Assembly (NCBI GenBank): GCA_033398695.1
Contig: CM065804.1
Coordinates: 33,969,001 to 34,033,000, forward strand
DNA from: Orobanche coerulescens
Taxonomy: Eukaryota; Streptophyta; Magnoliopsida; Lamiales; Orobanchaceae
Direction of reading: 5' to 3'
DNA: 64,000 nucleotides
Shown: positions 19,478 to 32,400 of the stretch, piece after piece
How the letters are laid out: each line of letters opens with the position of its first letter
Numbering within the stretch: position 1 is the first letter of the stretch
Notes under the pieces: generated by a model
Told to the model about the DNA's origin: nothing
The model's database searches: none
Seen by the model: only the letters and a program-made list of their open reading frames with translations
Program-made: the position numbers and the translations under genes

Positions 19478-20888
19478 TTAAATGTGATGCCCGATTTGCA
19501 AATATTTTTCACAACGGGGTATATTAAAATTTAAGGATTCGTTTTTAAAACGTGGTTTGAATCCCAACCCCTGTTTGTTCAACGTGCATTTCTGAACCGA
19601 GAGCATTTGTTCAAATTTTTTGTTTCCACACGAAATTTTTTTCGTTAAGTTTTTGAGCTCGGTTTGAACTTTAACAAGATCATCCTTCAAAATATTTTCA
19701 TTTTCAATACATTTTGAATTATCGATTTCAATAAATTTTCCCTTTTCAAGAATTTCAAAATATTCAATTTCCAAAGATTTATATTTAGTTTGAAGGGATT
19801 TAATTTCTTTTAAAGCATTTTGATAGTCGGTATGTAATAATTCGAATGCTTCAAAAAGTTCATCGTAAGAATTACTTACTTGGCTTTCGACGTCGCTATC
19901 GTCGAATGAACTCTGGGCCATGAGTGCGAGATTATTTTGAGACATGAAATCTTCATCGGGATCTTCGTCGCTCCATGTTGCAACTAAAACCTCCTTGGGT
20001 TTTACACGATAGTTTTTAGCAAAGTGGCCTGGTTTACCACATAATCGACAGGAATTGTCGAATTTCTTAGATTCGCCCGCTTGAATGTCTTTCTTCCTCC
20101 GGTTTAATAAGTGTTGGAACTTATTAATATTCTTGGCATAATATGCCGATTCTTCGTCGCTTTTGTCCACCGGAATTTCTTCTTTCTTTTTAGACATCTT
20201 AGCCTTCATGGCTAACGATCTTTCCTTCGGTTTTGGTTTGGCATTCCGAGACTTTAGAACTATCTCGTAGTTGATGAGAGAACTGACGAGAGCACTAAAA
20301 TCGAGAGTATTTAAATATTTTGATTCCATTATTGCCGTAACCGTACCATCCCATTCTCGAGGTAGTGATCGGAGAATTTTCTTTACTTTCTCACTACTCG
20401 AAAGTGGTTTTCCGAAACATGCTAATCCATTAGTGATGACCGAGAATCGGTCGAGCATAATCGAGATGGATTCGTCGTCCTTCATTTGAAATTTCATAAT
20501 CGTGAAGGAGCATGTTTATCTTCGTCTCTTTGACTTGAGACGTACCTTCGTGTGTTACCTCAAGCATTTTCCAAATTTCTTTGGCACTATCACACGATGA
20601 TATCCGGTTGTGTTCTTCCGGATTTAAAGCACAGTATAATAATTGCATGGCTTTGCAATTATAATGGTCGTTTTTCCAATCCGCATCATCATACTTTTCA
20701 AAGGTTTTGAGAGTTCCGTTTGAGTTTGTCGGAATTTTGGGACCAAGGCATATCACCTTCCATAATTCGATATTGTAAGCTCGGATGAAAATAGACATTT
20801 TCTTTTTCCAAGTCATGAAATTCGATCCATCAAAAAATGGTGGTCGGTTGAGAGCAAGGCCTTCGACTGGAGCCATTTGAAATGCCAT
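19478..20888 (-). pseudogene. Duplicate copy of B gag with a 2-bp deletion
   Basis: It is the same gene as 13559-14971. At about 20490 the + strand reads GAAATTTCATAATCG where copy 1 has GAAATAATTCATAATCG, a 2-bp loss that splits the frame into an N-terminal piece (20888 to 20430) and a C-terminal piece (20497 to 19478). The zinc knuckle again has Tyr in place of the last Cys. One copy is therefore intact and one broken, and the break must postdate the duplication. Confidence 0.93.
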
Positions 20889-20945
20889 TTTGGATCTTCT
20901 CTTCGGATGTTAAGCCGCGTATTGGAGTACCGCTCCGATACCAAT

Positions 20946-21550
20946 TGTTGGTATAAAATCGGATATTTGCGCCGTTTTGTGCGGAAGCGTAAATAAATTG
21001 CGGAAAATAAATCACACAAGGATTTATAGAGGTTCGGCTATTAACGAAGCCTACGTCCTCTCTCGATGTATATTTTTCTTAGGATTAAGATCAAAACCTC
21101 TACGCCTCTCTTCTATCGGTCGAGGGATTACCGTTACAGGCTTGTCTTCTATCGGTCCGAGTAAAACCGTTTTTCCTTTTCTATTGGATAAGGAATCAAC
21201 CACTCTAGCTTTCTATGGGTACTAGATAAACCTCACTTAGATATCGATTGTGATTCTAATAATGCCGGATCCTTGATCCTAATAACACCGAATCCAATCG
21301 TATCTTTTCTTTTACCTCTCGTGTGTAATGTTGAATGTATAAACACTCAAACTAACAATATAGGCTCAATATCACAACAACAATGTAAGTATATGAATAT
21401 AAGATCAATGTCTTGATTGATTGGAGTTGTTGTACTCAAACAATACCATAGGAATGGTGTTTATAGGCATTTTCCACAAACTAGCCGTTGCTGGCTATTT
21501 TGACTTGCTAGTGTACGCTAGCCTTCTTTAGCGTGCGCTAATATCATTAG
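20946..21550 (-). repeat. Duplicate copy of B 5' LTR piece
   Basis: It repeats 15029-15633, ending again in ATTAG (21546-21550) at the C junction. The primer binding site TGGTATCGGAGCGG is duplicated at 20930-20943. Confidence 0.93.
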
Positions 21551-24219
21551 TGTAACACCCCCAGAATACGTATGGAAATGTTACACGCCGTAGGCCCTTC
21601 TCACAAGGATCTACCAGGCTAAACTCCACTAGACTACATAATGATTGACCGACCGGGGTAAATCTAAATACAACGCAGACCGACAATGTCATTAAACAAT
21701 TCAGAAACTAATGAATTTTACATCTCAATGACAAAAATAAACTTTCACACAAAAAGGGATGACAACTCCATTTAATAAATGAAAACCGACACCCGTGCAA
21801 GGGTGAATACTCAACCAAATGGGAAAATACCGACCCAGATGGAATAAAAGAAAAAGAATCTGACTCATGTGTGATTAGCATCGTCGTATTCCATCTCCTT
21901 CCAAGCCAATCCCATGACTGCTCCCGAGCTGCCAAAACCTGAGCATATAACAGGCACCCACCCCCCGAAAACTCGGGGGTTAGCAAATTGGAATTTTGAT
22001 AGTGCAAGTACATAATATACCAGATATACGAACAATAACAACACAAAATTCAACCGTCGTGAAGCCTTAACACAAATCATATATTCCCATAGTCAACACA
22101 GAATAACACTCGCATACACAAGGTGAAAGATAATCACATAGTCATATTCTCTTTACGGAACATAACATCAATGAAACTTTAAACGAGCCCAAGGAGTCAG
22201 GAAAATCCCTTTTGTAAAAGGAAAAGTATTTTGATAAGATAGTTTGCAAACGTTATTATTGACTCGGGCCGTCTTGGGGTTTTGAAAATCGAATGGGAAC
22301 ACTTTTGGAAAATAATTTCAAAAGCTCTCGGGTCCTTGACCCAACATATGGAAAACAATTACACGAAAGCCATGTCACGTTATTCGGGGTCCTCGACCCA
22401 ATTTATAGAACACTATCACAAACGAAATCATTACAACATCTCACAGGGTTTTCAACCCAATCCAAATAACATCATCAAGAGATCAATCATCTCAACATTT
22501 CACAAGGTCCTCGACCCAATAAACAGAATAGCACCACAATACAATCAAAGGAACAATCTCTCATTCGACATATCCTACTCAAGATCCCCGATTAATTAAC
22601 CCTCAGAGATTTCGTCAAATCTCCTTGGTTAATTAACCCTGATACCGACGCTTTAAAAACAAGTTGAAACAAGATTTCAAAAAAAAAACATGAATCGCGG
22701 TCTATAACAAGACAACATTTAAAAGTGAGTTGAAAGAATTTGAGATCGAACATCGTTCGGTAATGGGGTCTTAGTTATCGCTCAAATACCCATAACCAGT
22801 AAGCCTGCCAGGCGCCACCCTTGCGCACCTGTGTACCGACGTTCACTCCACTATGTTGGCCTCTCCTTGAACATGTCACCGCGTCGGCGATCACTCCCGC
22901 AAGAGCCGCCCCTTGCGCGCGCATTAAGTAACACCGGCGTTCACCACCCATATGGAGCCCCACATTGCAGCATACACCAGGCCGGAGTGCACGCCCCGCC
23001 CTCAGAGGTTCCCGGATACGACGTTTCTCACAACAAGTATCCACATTATTTCAAACATCAAGCACACAGACGAACGTCACAACAATTATCAACTCAGTAC
23101 ATCAAATCACACAATTTCTCCGCCAGTCCATAACCACACAAATAAACAATAACACGCACGTTATCAATCAAAACTCAATCACAATAAGCCTTCAAGCATA
23201 ACCAACCAACACCGCACATATATCCCTATATTGCGACTCAACTGAATATATATATATAAACTTACTATATTATATGAATAAGTATAGTTCATCCATCAAT
23301 CTAAGTTTAGTACGTCAACTAGTGTTAGCATTCATCACTCGTCATTCACCGACATAGGCATATATATCAATATACGTATATACATACATATATTTAACAT
23401 ATAAATATATATAAATCTCTCTCTCTCTCTCTATATATATAAATACATACACACATATATACATCCGTATAAATTCATACACTTCGACAACAATGATTTC
23501 ACGCAGTTACAATTCATATATCAAGGTATTTGCCTTGGTAATCTCTCGCGGATACTCCGAAAATACGGTCGATTGGCAAAATCCGGAACTCCAATGAAAA
23601 CATCGATCGGAAGGGCTCAACACCAGATTTTTGTAGGCAATTCATCCCTAATATCCTATCATCGAATAAACAATCAATCACACGAGGAAAAACATCACAA
23701 AACGACTGAATCTCCCTCAGCGGCATTTTCCCGGACAACTTGAAGGCGTCAAGTGAAAACTCATATAAATGACGAATCGGACATGACAAAACTGTGGAAA
23801 GATGATGAAATTGATAGAATACAACTTAATCTACAATTATCCATCAGTAATCTTAGTTCATATGGCTCGAACGAACGAAATCTACCAAGATCCATAAATT
23901 TCCCAAAGTTTGGATTTTAGGAAAAACTAACCTTGATTCGGTCGATTGAAGGATGTTATGGAATGATGGATCAATGATATGAATTCAGGATCTTCGTGGA
24001 TTTGTTGTTCAACAACATGCCTTCTTGCTCTCAAAATCTCTAGCCGCGGAAGGAAAAGAATGAAATGAGAAATGTGTTGAAACAGGGCTGCTCGGTCAAA
24101 TATATAGGCAGACCACCCTAGCGTGCGCTAGCGTGCCGGCAGCGTGCGCGAGCGGGCCGACCATGGTCCAGTCCAGAGGCTCCTGGACTGACCCCCTCGC
24201 CCAGGTAGCGCGCGCTAGC
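21551..24219 (-). repeat. C 3' LTR, main piece left of D
   Basis: It is homologous to 36003-38637. It contains the C/G hairpin (21960-21979), the GGGTCCTCGACCC words (22326-22520), a TA/CT-rich microsatellite (23240-23460), a minus-strand TATA (CCTATATATTTG, 24097-24108) and the start of the palindrome cluster (CTAGCGTGCGCTAGCG, 24119). It ends at CTAGC (24215-24219), the left target duplicate of D. Confidence 0.92.
24118..24219 (-). repeat. C LTR palindrome cluster, first part (interrupted by D)
   Basis: Words CTAGCGTGCGCTAG, CAGCGTGCGCGAG and TAGCGCGCGCTAGC occur here, and the cluster continues at 33325-33520 beyond D. The 5' LTR counterpart is 38540-38830. D inserted within the palindrome TAGCGCGCGCTA. 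Confidence 0.88.
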
Positions 24220-24997
24220 TGTAACACCCCCAAATCCTATTGGGTTATTACAGTGTCGTGGACCCCACGCCAGGAGATCCACCAGGCGAACATGACTAAA
24301 ATACGTTAAAATTAACCAACAAGGGAGATCACAGTCCCTACTATGATATCCGACACAATATTTCGATAAGAAATTTCAACGACAACGATGGGCATACATG
24401 GCCAAAAATAAAAATACAACATCCACGAGCATCTGCTTGGGTAATACATAATGACAATGACTGACAAACTGGAGAACACTCCAACTGACTGACAAACATG
24501 AACAACTCGGACTAGTATCGCTCGAATGCCTCGTCGCCATCATCATGCCCCTGTGTCTCAACTCTCTCCTCGCAAGCACCTAAAACATGAAAACATGTTC
24601 CGCCCCCACTGGGTCAGTCATCCATATAATGAACATCAAATACACGTATAACATGATATGCATCCAAAGGCAGAATGAAATGGTACAATGATTATAATAA
24701 TACGAGATGCTCACAACCCAATGTAAGAACCGAGCATTCGTGAAATATTATGCCCACGGCATACTATTAATACCTGTTCAACAGGTTAGAACATAAGTGC
24801 CCAACGGAGAATCATAATCACAGAGTACCACAATGAATTACACGACATGAACCAAACCAGAACTGAATTAATTATGAATCACAATGCCCGAAGGCTCCAA
24901 TGAAATTACCAAGACAATCACAAAGGCCTGAAAGCCACTCAGCCGAAGCTGTCAAATATCACAATCACATGAAGCCAAAACAGCCCGAAGCTGTATC

Positions 24998-25109
24998 GAT
25001 TAGGGCCGAAGCCACGGCACGAAGCCGTATCACAATTAGGGCCGAAGCCACGGCACGAAGCCGTATCACAATTAGGGCCGAAGCCACGGCACGAAGCCAT
25101 ATCACAATG
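24998..25109. repeat. D 34-bp tandem repeat (3 units)
   Basis: Three units contain GCCGAAGCCACGGCACGAAG followed by CCGTATCACAATTAGG or a variant. The matching array in the 5' LTR is 30217-30327. Confidence 0.85.
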
Positions 25110-25563
25110 AAACCATCCAATGACCGTTGACCTACTGAGTTGTAGGTGTTGGGGGAAACAACCGCGAAGGTTCAGGCCCCACCAAACTTACCCCATAATG
25201 AAACCATCCAATGGCCATTGACCTATTGAGTTGTAGGTGTTGGAGGAAATAACCGCGAAGGTTCAGGCCCCACCAAACTTACCCCATAATAAAACCATCC
25301 AATGGCCGTTGACCTACTGAGTTGTAGGTGTTGGGGGAAACAACTGCGAAGGTTCAGGCCCCACCAAACTTACCCCATAATGAAACCATCTAATGGTCGT
25401 TGACCTACTGAGTTGTAGGTGCTGGGGGAAAGAACCGCGAAGGTTCAGGCCCCACCAAACTTACCCCATAATGAAACCATCCAATGGCCGTTGACCTAGT
25501 GAGTTGTAGGTGTTGGGGGAAACAACCGCGAAGGTTCAGGCCCCACCAAACTTACCCCATAAT
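25109..25563. repeat. D 91-bp tandem repeat (5 units)
   Basis: Units begin AAACCATCCAATGGCCGTTG and end CAAACTTACCCCATAATG. There are five units here and three in the 5' LTR (30327-30600), so copy number changed after insertion or by recombination between LTRs. Confidence 0.92.
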
Positions 25564-25730
25564 GAGCACTAGATGAGACTAGCCTCCAAACATAATTAAT
25601 CACAAACGACAATGATCCCAAGATTACCGAATTCACGAGAATGATAGTGTGCTGCCTTGAGTCTGCCAACACGACAACAATGACTCACGGATGGGTACCG
25701 TCCTCGGAGGTCCCAATTCAATACCTCGAT

Positions 25731-26405
25731 TACGTCAGAATGGTCAATCGATAACAACGACACAACGGATGGGAACTATCCTCGAAAGCCCCAATTCAAT
25801 ACCTCGATTGCCTTAGAATGGCCAACCGATAACAATGATGCAGCAGATGAATCAATATCTCGATTGCCTTAAAACGGCCAATCGATAACAATGATACAAC
25901 GAATGATTGAGCACCTAGATTACCTTAGAACGACTAATCGATGACAATGATACAATGAATGACTGAGCACCGCGATTGCCTTAGAACGGCTAATCGATGA
26001 CAATGATACAATGAATGATTGAGCACCTCGATTGCCTTAGAACGGCTAATCGATGACAATGAGACAATGAATGATTGAGCACCTCAATTGCCTTAGAATG
26101 GCTAATCGATGACAATGAGACAATGAATGATTGAGCACCTCGATTCCATAGAACGGCTAATCGATGACAATGATACAATGAATGATTGAGCACCTCGATT
26201 GTCTTAGAACGGCTAATCGATGACAATGAGACACTGAATGATTGAGCACCTCGATTGCCTTAGAACGGCTAATCGATGACAATGATACAATGAATGATTG
26301 AGCACCTCGATTGCCTTAGAACGGCTAATCAATGACAATGAGACAATGAATGATTGAACTCCCCGATTGCCTTAGAACGGCCAATCGATAACAATGATAC
26401 AATGA
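25731..26405. repeat. D 56-bp tandem repeat (about 12 units)
   Basis: The core reads CTCGATTGCCTTAGAACGGC, then TAATCGATGACAATGATACA. I count 12 units here and 14 in the 5' LTR (30760-31560). The same unit, diverged, forms an array inside element E at 51860-52250. Confidence 0.9.
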
Positions 26406-27345
26406 ATGCCTCGGCACCTTTAATCGGCTACCAACGACGAAGATGAGAATGAATACGACAATGCCTTCAATCGGCCAATACAACATGAATGACAGGACGC
26501 CAACATTAATAACAATGATTACAACAACGTCTTAGATCGACATCAATATTAACAACAACAACCAATACATCGATACCGCAAACCGGTGATCGATAATAAC
26601 ATTAACAACGAATATCTCAATGCCTTACCGGCCATTAATGAATGATAATAAACATTTGGCATAATTGCCGAAGAGTATCGTATCGAACGATCCCCTAATA
26701 TCAATGAACTTATGAAGAGACTAAGTCTCGGAATGATACAACACATTCATACACATATATGATAACATTAATTTCATTGACTAGTACAAGTATAAAACTT
26801 GCCTCAACCGAAGGCGATGAATTCCTTCCACGAACAACGAACGGCGTCCTCCGATAAACACAAGTACTCGAACCACCTTGAATGAAATACAATTCATTCA
26901 ATAACACAATATCAATCGAAATCAACATAACGACCGAAAGAAACTCTTTGAGGCATTTAATCGAACACTAAATGTTCAAAGTTCCTCAAGAGCCTAAGAA
27001 TCATCAATCGGGTAGAACGAATCGAAAATATGGATATACAATCCATAGAACACGATTAATAATGTTTACTAACATCAACCGATTCATCAAATTCGGACAA
27101 ACAACGAAAATCAAGATGAAATCTCGAAAAATCAAATTATAGGAGATTTCAAGAAATTACCTCTATCCGACGAAGAACAATGATTTGATGTTGATATAAT
27201 CAATAAGAATCCTCAAAAACGCTTAGAAATCGAGTGGAATCGACCAAAAACTCCACTTCCCGATTTTCCCGTCGCTAGCCGCCACCCGGGTGAAGAAATG
27301 TGATGAAATGAAGGTCTGGACGGTCACTGCCTATATATGGCCGAC

Positions 27346-27600
27346 AGGTTACGGCCGTAACCGGCATTCGTCAAAATCCGCCAGCGCCTGCCGATCGCTT
27401 ACGGCCGTAACTGACAGGGCCTTACGGCCGTAACTCGACACTTACGGCCGTAACTCTCGGCCGTTACCGGCATTCGTCCGGAAGCTGCCTGGCATCTGTA
27501 CGGCCGTAACTCTCTGCCCTTACGGCCATAACCGGCATTCATCAGGCTATGCCTGCCGATCACTTACGGACGTAACCGGACCCTTACGGCCGTAACTCGG
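27346..27600 (-). repeat. D LTR palindrome cluster (TTACGGCCGTAA)
   Basis: About nine copies of the perfect 12-bp palindrome TTACGGCCGTAA and near variants (CTTACGGCCGTAACTCG and others) lie within 255 bp, immediately upstream, in minus orientation, of the TATA at 27330-27340. The counterpart in the 5' LTR is 32497-32785. Confidence 0.93.
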
Positions 27601-28140
27601 CCAGGCCAGGCCAGTACCAAACTGTGTGGCCGTGGCTCGGCCGTGGCCACACCGACGGTCCGAACGACACCGAAACCCGAACCTGAATATAAATAGAAGA
27701 TACGGTTACGAAGTACTCGCAAAGACGAATCCAAGCGCTAAGAGAACACATGATTCCGACTACCCGAAGGCTCGAAATTCGACAACAGAAAGTAATTATC
27801 CCAAACTTTGGGAAATTACGAAAATGGCCCAGAACGTCCGAAATACACGATACACGATCGAAACACTAAGACAAAACTCACAACATGAATAATAACATTA
27901 AATGAACTTACGAGAAACTCGAAACAACAGTTTCGGATGAGATTCGCAAGAATCGAACTCAAGTGCGGAAAAGCCGCTTAAGAACACGGATCTCAACAAA
28001 ACGATACCGAAACGAACTCGGATGACAAAAAGTGCAAAATTAATCATTCTCAGAATGACGATACGGTCATGAGCGAGTCATCAAAATGGACTTCCGCCAA
28101 AAAATAAAATTATCGGAAAATCGAAATTGCGGATATTACA

Positions 28141-29436
28141 TACTACCCCCCTTAAAAGAAGTTTCGTCCCGAAACTTAAAACAAGTAGGGAGAAGCAATA
28201 TCCCGCCAGGAAAAATCAATGAGATACACACGAACAAGAATGATTACAATAAATGATAATGAATCGAAATCCAACAAGGATCAAGAATGACTCACCGGGG
28301 TGAAATGATAACGTAATGAGTGATAGCTCAAATGAAATGATTGGAACCATTGTTCCCCGTGAAGTGAATGATTAGTTTGATAATTATAAGTCTCAACGTG
28401 ATTGATATATGATGAATGACTTATGCGAATGAATGAACGGCGATGAAATGAATGATTATCCTATTACCGAGCAAGAATTAACTTGCTCAAAACCGGTGAT
28501 GAATGTCCTATTGTATCACAATTAAAGAAAACAACAGTCGAACTCGTCATCTGAGATAAAGATGCTCCCCCAGTACGAAGACGACTAGAAAACGATCTCT
28601 TGGACGTCGGAGTCTGATGTCCCTCTGACAGCTCTTTCCATACCGAGGCAGGAAAGTTACATGATAATTACAGATCTCGTATGAAGATCGCATTATCATT
28701 ATGAGACGGAATGATAACAATGAGCATACACGCTCTAACACAATGAATGCATTAATAATGCAATGAAATGGTCATCGACATGACGCCGGAATATGATAAG
28801 ATCGCATGAAAGATCAAGTGAGGTAACATGATTATCTGATGAAATTCCTGAAATGATTACCTTGAACAAGTTAACAAGGTTGAAAACTCGATCCATAAGA
28901 TCAACAACTGAACCATGAGATGGACTGCATGATTAATGAATTAACTGAACAATGAGATTGACTGAGTGATGAATGAATTAACTGAACAATGAGATTGACT
29001 GAGTGATGAATGAATTAACATGATCGAAAAGATCAAAATGATGATTGAGGATTATTAACTGATGAATGAGTTGATCCTTAGTACTTACACGAGTCACATG
29101 TGCTCCAAAACAATTAGTCATGAATCAATCATAACAATAATATCACATATAGGTTTCAACAAAGCATGAATAATTAATGACATGATGAATGTATGAACAT
29201 AAAGAGAATCGAGTCCTTACACAGGTCATACGAAGCTTCGAGGTCTCACGATACTAGTCTTCACTGACGACGACTCGATGAATGAATGACTCATGCAGTC
29301 GTACAAATTGCACGACTCACAAAATCCGACTGTCCAGATTGTCATAACCTGACAGTCCCACTACTACCGCATCGGTAGAGCCACATAACTCACATATCAG
29401 GGTATCTCACAACCCAAAATCTCTGATACCATCTTC
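28141..29436 (-). other. D internal region (non-coding)
   Basis: It begins with the PPT complement TACTACCCCCCTTAAAAG and the hairpin AAGTTTCGTCCCGAAACTT (about 28162-28180), which in autonomous chromoviruses sits just after the pol stop. The middle (about 28590-29060) shares words and order with the 5' leader of E (53330-53790), for example GAGCATACACGCTCTAAC against GAGTATACATGCTCTAAC. It includes a short tandem duplication of ACTGAACAATGAGATTGACT near 28946 and 28985. The primer site is at the right end. No ORF of note is present. Confidence 0.75.
29421..29431 (-). other. D primer binding site
   Basis: On the minus strand TGGTATCAGAG lies five bases from the 5' LTR, matching the initiator-Met tRNA complement without the A-to-G variant seen in B, C and E. 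Confidence 0.8.
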
Positions 29437-32400
29437 TGTAACACCCCCAAATCCTATTGGGTTATTACAGTGCCGTGGACCAACGCCAGGAGATCCACCA
29501 GGCGAACATCACTAAAATACATTAAAATTAACCAACAAGGGAGATCACAATCCCTACTATGATATCCGACACAATATTCTGATAAGGAATTTCAACGACA
29601 ACGATGGGCCTACATGGCCAAAAATAAAAATACAACAACATCCACGAGCATCTGCTCGGGTAATACATAATGACAATAACTGACAAACTGGAGAACACTC
29701 CAACTGACTGACAAACATGAACAACTCAGACTAGTATCGCTCGAATGCCTCGTCGCCATCATCATGGCCCTGTGTCTCAACTCTCTCCTCGCAAGCACCT
29801 AAAACATGAAAACATGTTCCACCCCCATGGGGTCAGTCATCCAGATAATGAACATCAAATACACGCATAACATGATATGCATCCAAAGGCAGAATGAAAC
29901 GGTACAATGATAATAATAATACGAGATGCTCACAACCCAATGTAAGAACTGAGCATTCGTGAAATACTATGCCCACGGCATACTATTAATACCTATTCAA
30001 TAGATTAGAACATAAGTGCCCAACGGCGAATCATAATCACAGAGTACCACAATGAATTACACGACATGAACCAAACCAGAACTGAATTAATTATGAATCA
30101 CAATGCCCGAAGGCTCCAATGAAATTACCAAGACAATCACAAAGGCCTGAAAGCCACTCAGCCGAAGCTGTCAAATATCACAATCACATGAAGCCAAAAC
30201 AGCCCGAAGCTGTATCGATTATGGCCGAAGCCACGACACGAAGCCGTATCACAATTAGGGCCGAAGCCACAACACGAAGCCATATCACAGTTAGGGCCGA
30301 AGCCACGGCACGAAGCCGTATCACAATGAAACCATCCAATGGCCGTTGACCTACTGAACTGTAGGTGTTGGGGGAAACAACCGCGAAGGTTCAGGCCCCA
30401 CCAAACTTACCCCATAATGAAACCATCTAATGGCCGTTGACCTTCTGAGTTGTAGGTGTTGGGGGAAACAACCGCGAAGGTTCAGGCCACACCAAACTTA
30501 CCCCATAATGAAACCATCCAATGGCCCTTAACCTACTGAGTTGTAGGTGTTGGGGGAAACAACCGCGAAGGTTCAGGCCCCACCAAACTTACCCCATAAT
30601 GATCACTAGCCGAGACTAGCCTCCAAACATAATTAATCACAAACGACAACGATCCCAAGATTACCGAATTCACGAGAATGATAGTGTGCTGCCTTGAGTC
30701 GGCCAACACGACAACAATGACTCACGGATGGGTACCGTCCTCGGCGGTCCCAATTCAATACCTCGATTACATTAGAATGGTCAATTGATAACAACGACAC
30801 AATGGATGGGAACTATCCTCGACAGACCCAATTCAATACCTCAATTGCCTTAGAATGGCCAACCGATAACAATGATGCAACGGATGATTCAATATCTCGA
30901 TTGCCATAAAACGACCAATCGATAACAATGATATAACGAATGATTGAGCACCTAGATTGCCTTAGAACGGCTAATCGATGACAATGATGCAATGAATGAT
31001 TGAGCACCTCAATTGCCTTAGAACGGCTAATCGATGACAATGATACAATGAATGATTGAGCACCTCGATTGCCTTAGAACGGCTAATCGATGACAATGCT
31101 ACAATGAATGATTGAGCACCTCGATTGCCTTAGAACGGCTAATCGATGACAATCAGACAATGAATGATTGAGCACCTCGATTACCTTAGAACGGCTAATC
31201 GATGACAATGATACAATGAATGATTGAGCACCTCAATTGCCTTAGAATAGCTAATCGATGACAATGAGACAATGAATGATTGAGCACCTCGATTGCCTTA
31301 GAACGGCTAATCGATGACAATGATACAATGAATGATTGAGCACCTCGATTGCCTTAGAACGGCTAATAAATGACAATGAGACAATGAATTATTGAGCACC
31401 TCGATTGCCTTAGAACGGCTAATCGATGACAATGATACAATGAATGATTGAGCACCTCGATTACCTTAGAATGGCTAATCAATGACAATGAGACAATGAA
31501 TGATTGAACTCCCTGATTGCCTTAGAACGGCCAATCGATAACAATGATACAATGAATGCCTCGGCACCTTTAATCGGCTACCGACGACGAAGATGAGAAC
31601 GAATATGACAATGCCTTCAATCGGCCAATACAACATTAATGACAGGTTGCCAACATTAATACCAATGATTACAACAACATCTTAGATCGACATCAATATT
31701 AACAACAACAACCGATACATCGATACCGCGAACCGGTGATCGATAATAACATTAACAACGAATATCTCAATGCCTTACCGGCCATTAATGAATGATAATA
31801 AACATTTGGCATAATTACCGAGGAGTATCGTATCGAACGATCCCCTAATATCAATGAACTTATGAAGAGACTATGTCTCGGAATGATACATCACATTCAT
31901 ACACATATATTATAACATTAATCTCATTGACTAGTACAAGTATAAAACTTGCCTCAACCGAAGGCGATGAATTCCTTCCACGAACAACGAACGACGTCCT
32001 CCGATAAACACAAGTACTCGAACCACCTTGAATGAAATACAATTCACTCAATAACACAATATCAATTGAAATCAACATAACGACCGAAAGAAACTCTTTG
32101 AGGCATTTAATCGAACACTAAATGTTCAAAGTTCCTCAAGAGCCTAAGAATCATCAATCGGGTTGAACGAATCGAAAATATGGATATACAATCCATAGAA
32201 AACGATTAATAATATTTACTAACATCAATCGATTCATCAAATTCGGACGAACAACGAAAATCAAGAAGAAATCTCGAAAAATCAAATTCTAGGAGATTTC
32301 AAGAAATTACCTCGATCCAACGAAGAACAATGATTTGATGTTGATATAATCGATAAGAATCCTCAAAAATGCTTAGAAATCGAGTGTAATCGACCAAAAA

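Larger units (their letters stand above)
16900..22784. repeat. Tandem segmental duplication, copy 2
   Basis: This is the head-to-tail repeat of 10981-16870. After 22784 the C LTR simply continues (AATACCCATAACC), so copy 2 is joined to native flanking sequence on its right, and copy 1 to native sequence (A's extra ORF end) on its left. Differences from copy 1 are a 2-bp deletion in gag, a shortened A-run and scattered single-base changes. Confidence 0.95.
24220..28140 (-). repeat. D 3' LTR (about 3.9 kb)
   Basis: It contains three different tandem arrays (34-bp, 91-bp and 56-bp units), a TATA box (CCATATATAGG on the minus strand, 27330-27340) and a TTACGGCCGTAA palindrome cluster. It differs from the 5' LTR mainly in array copy numbers. 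Confidence 0.93.

Noticed and set aside
25990..26226. Repetitive minus-strand ORF in the 56-bp array as a repeat protein
   Set aside because: Unit length is not a stable multiple of three across the array and frames shift between units; it is tandem repeat DNA in an LTR.
25109..26405. Centromeric satellite arrays
   Set aside because: The 91-bp and 56-bp arrays are short, bounded and present in both LTRs of one element, so they are element-internal repeats.
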